This document shows, piece by piece, positions 62,354 to 64,000 of a stretch of DNA of 64,000 nucleotides (the first letter of the stretch is position 1; each line of letters begins with the position of its first letter). The notes under the pieces were generated by a model. That model searched no databases and was not told the DNA's origin. It saw nothing but the letters and a program-made list of their open reading frames with translations. Source of the stretch: JADLCX01 sp964630785. Its GTDB lineage: Bacteria; Planctomycetota; Phycisphaerae; Phycisphaerales; UBA1924. Position numbers and translations under genes: made by a program. The DNA lies in contig CAZVZG010000020.1 in the NCBI GenBank assembly GCA_964630785.1, positions 1-64,000 of the forward strand, read 5' to 3'.

Positions 62354-64000
62354 ATGACCGCACTTGCCCCCGAACCCGTTTCCCCGGCCCGCGGCTTCCA
62401 CCCCGGCGACGACCTTCGCGCCCGGGCCGCGCACGCGCTCGATCTGGCTGTCGAGGCCCTCTTCGCCAAGCTCCGCTCCGACCGCGCCCCCGCGGGTGCG
62501 CCGCACGCCCTGCACTGGTGCGCCGAGCTCGAGGGCGACTCGATCCTCTCGTCTGAATACCTTCTGATGAAGCTCATCCTCGGCCAGGAGAACGACTCCG
62601 GTCCCGAGCACGAGGAGTTCGGGCGCGACAATCCCGGGGGAGGGGGGAGGGGGCGCGTCACGCGGCGCACGCTCGACCGCATCGCCAACCACCTGCGCAT
62701 GGTGCAGCGCGACGACGGCACATGGGGCCAGTACCCCGGCTCGCCGCCCGACCTCTCGGCGTGCGTGAAGGCGTACCTCGCGCTCAAGTGCTTCGGCGAC
62801 GCGCCCGACGCCCCGCACATGCGCCGCGCCCGCGAGCGGATCATCGCGCTCGGCGGGGCCGAGGGCTGCAACACCTTCAGCACGTTCTACCTCGCCTGCC
62901 TCGGCCAGGTCTCGTGGGACGCCTGCCCGGCGATCCCGCCCGAGATCGCGCTGCTGCCCCGATGGTTCCCGTTCCACATGGACAAGGTCTCGGCGTGGAC
63001 GCGCACGATGATCCTGCCGCTGGCGATCTGCTCGGCCCTGCGACCCGTGCGCGTGCTGCCGCCCGAGCACCACATCGACGAGCTGTTCATCGACCCGAGC
63101 AAGCGGGCCCGTCTCAACCAACCCTGGAGCGCCGACGAACCGCTGGGCTGGAAGAACCTCTTCCTCGCGGCCGACCGGCTCCTCAAGCTCGTCTCGCCGC
63201 GGCCGCGCGCGTCGGCGTTCGACGCCCGGGATGAAGACGTACACGGAGGGCACGGAGGTCTCACAAAGGGCACAGAGAAGGATCAACCGAATCCTTCCAA
63301 GCCTTCCTCTGAGTTCTCTGATGAATCTCCGCTTCCTCTGCGTTCCTTCCCGGACCCGCTCGAAGGCCTGCCGGCGTGGCGGCGGCGCGGCATCCGCGCG
63401 GCCGAGGCGTGGATCCTCGACCGCCTGCGCCCCGAGACCACCGAGGGGCTGGGCGCGATCTTTCCGCCGATGGTCTACCTCCAGGTCGCCTTCAAGGCCC
63501 TGGGCTACCCGCGCTCGCACCCGGTGCTGGTCAAGGCCGAGCGCGACCTCGACGACTTCATGCTCGACGAGCCGAACGCCGACCCGCGCCTCGACCACGT
63601 GCGCCTGCAGCCGTGCTTCAGCCCGGTGTGGGACACGGGCATCGCGCTCTACGCCATGACCGAGGCCGGGCGCACGGCTGAAAACGACGAGCGGATCGCG
63701 CGCGTGTGCGACTGGCTCATCGCCAAGCAGGTGCGGATGACCGGCGACTGGGCCCGCAACCTGCGCCCGGAGGACCGCGGCATCCGCCTGGGTGTGGACG
63801 CGGCCGCGTGGTCGTTCGAGTACCGCAACGACTGGTACCCCGACGTCGACGACACCGCGATGGTGGCCAAGGCGCTGCACCGCGCCGGCCGGCGCGAAGA
63901 GGCGGCGAAGGCGGCGCGGTGGGTGCTGGCGATGCAGAACGACGACGGCGGCTGGGCCGCGTTCGACCGGACGCGCGATCGGCCGTGGATGGAGGCGATC
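62354..64000 (+). CDS. shc: Squalene-hopene cyclase (partial, runs off the window)
   Basis: At least 549 codons, open to the last base. The frame starts at ATG 62354 and encodes a terpene cyclase with the DVDDTAM motif (DxDDTA, the acid that protonates squalene) near residue 503, several Q-x-x-D-G-x-W repeats (MVQRDDGTWGQY, MQNDDGGWAAF) and the sequence LQPCFSPVWDTGIALYAM. It cyclises squalene to hopene for hopanoid membranes. Between about residues 292 and 335 lies a Gly/Lys/Ser/Pro-rich insertion (GHGGLTKGTEKDQPNPSKPSS) coded by an ACGGAGG-type repeat (63235-63350), absent from homologues as I know them. The remaining C-terminal part is outside the window. dxr at 18963 supplies the upstream pathway. 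Confidence 0.88.
   Translation, partial: MTALAPEPVSPARGFHPGDDLRARAAHALDLAVEALFAKLRSDRAPAGAPHALHWCAELEGDSILSSEYLLMKLILGQENDSGPEHEEFGRDNPGGGGRGRVTRRTLDRIANHLRMVQRDDGTWGQYPGSPPDLSACVKAYLALKCFGDAPDAPHMRRARERIIALGGAEGCNTFSTFYLACLGQVSWDACPAIPPEIALLPRWFPFHMDKVSAWTRTMILPLAICSALRPVRVLPPEHHIDELFIDPSKRARLNQPWSADEPLGWKNLFLAADRLLKLVSPRPRASAFDARDEDVHGGHGGLTKGTEKDQPNPSKPSSEFSDESPLPLRSFPDPLEGLPAWRRRGIRAAEAWILDRLRPETTEGLGAIFPPMVYLQVAFKALGYPRSHPVLVKAERDLDDFMLDEPNADPRLDHVRLQPCFSPVWDTGIALYAMTEAGRTAENDERIARVCDWLIAKQVRMTGDWARNLRPEDRGIRLGVDAAAWSFEYRNDWYPDVDDTAMVAKALHRAGRREEAAKAARWVLAMQNDDGGWAAFDRTRDRPWMEAI
63235..63350 (+). repeat. ACGGAGG-type repeat element in frame inside shc
   Basis: Begins with ACGGAGGGCACGGAGG and ends with complementary-like CTTCCTCTGCGTTCC; purine-rich first half and pyrimidine-rich second half give an imperfect palindrome. 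It keeps the shc frame. Related 'CTGTG/CACGG' sequence is seen near 1645-1690 and in the element at 62138. Confidence 0.7.

Overview
The window is GC-rich bacterial chromosome (third codon positions almost always G or C) and looks like a planctomycete of the Phycisphaerae type. That assignment is inference. It rests on SPINDLY-type TPR glycosyltransferase, squalene-hopene cyclase and flotillin genes, secreted proteins with dockerin-like calcium-loop C-termini, a eukaryote-like adenylosuccinate lyase, an ECF sigma factor with a DUF6596/TPR tail, and very many small palindromic repeats. No phage, plasmid, CRISPR array, rRNA or tRNA was seen. A 10-base N gap lies at 60788-60797 and the last gene runs off the right edge.

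Layout. 1-1640: an IS200-type HUH transposase flanked by inverted palindromes, an orphan Vsr endonuclease and the tail of a lost methylase-like gene (remnant of a restriction island). 1709-9238: Tat-exported FAD oxidoreductase, two small lipoproteins, an auto-inhibited Fic protein and a 1011-residue secreted zinc protease ended by a strong terminator. 9520-14069: a phosphorelay operon (hybrid kinase, Hpt protein, receiver-PP2C phosphatase). 14193-20210: a DUF2325 orphan, a ChaN-like lipoprotein, a SPINDLY glycosyltransferase and dxr. 20475-28263: RNA and sugar-PTS housekeeping (RNase E/G with an Arg-Gly-rich tail, ptsI, rho) next to an ANTAR antiterminator two-component pair. 29463-35872: tyrA-like dehydrogenase, a tandem pair of zinc-ribbon membrane proteins bracketed by repeats, gyrB and a membrane protein. 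36158-41138: NfeD and flotillin, TauE exporter, Der GTPase. 41517-47215: three secreted proteins with dockerin-like tails around purB. 47313-51600: gmk, tmk, an AAA ATPase and TerC. 51816-54873: a DGPF / broken hydrolase / DoxX / ECF42-type sigma cluster. 54933-64000: MtfA-like peptidase, M20 amidohydrolase, iron-type binding lipoprotein, a coiled-coil membrane protein, an O-antigen ligase-like protein and squalene-hopene cyclase.

The most unusual aspect is the repeat landscape. At least six families of short palindromes occur both between genes and, in frame, inside coding sequences: terC and the O-antigen ligase carry the same GC-rich hairpin, purB carries an inverted pair, and squalene-hopene cyclase carries an 'ACGGAGG'-type element. 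One palindrome type flanks the IS200-type transposase as inverted copies and recurs away from it, which resembles a REP/transposase pairing. Other families show compensatory or G-U-preserving changes, suggesting that the folded form matters.

Start codons were chosen by ribosome binding sites, overlaps and signal peptides where these were visible; protein names rest on motifs and overall resemblance read by eye, not on database searches.
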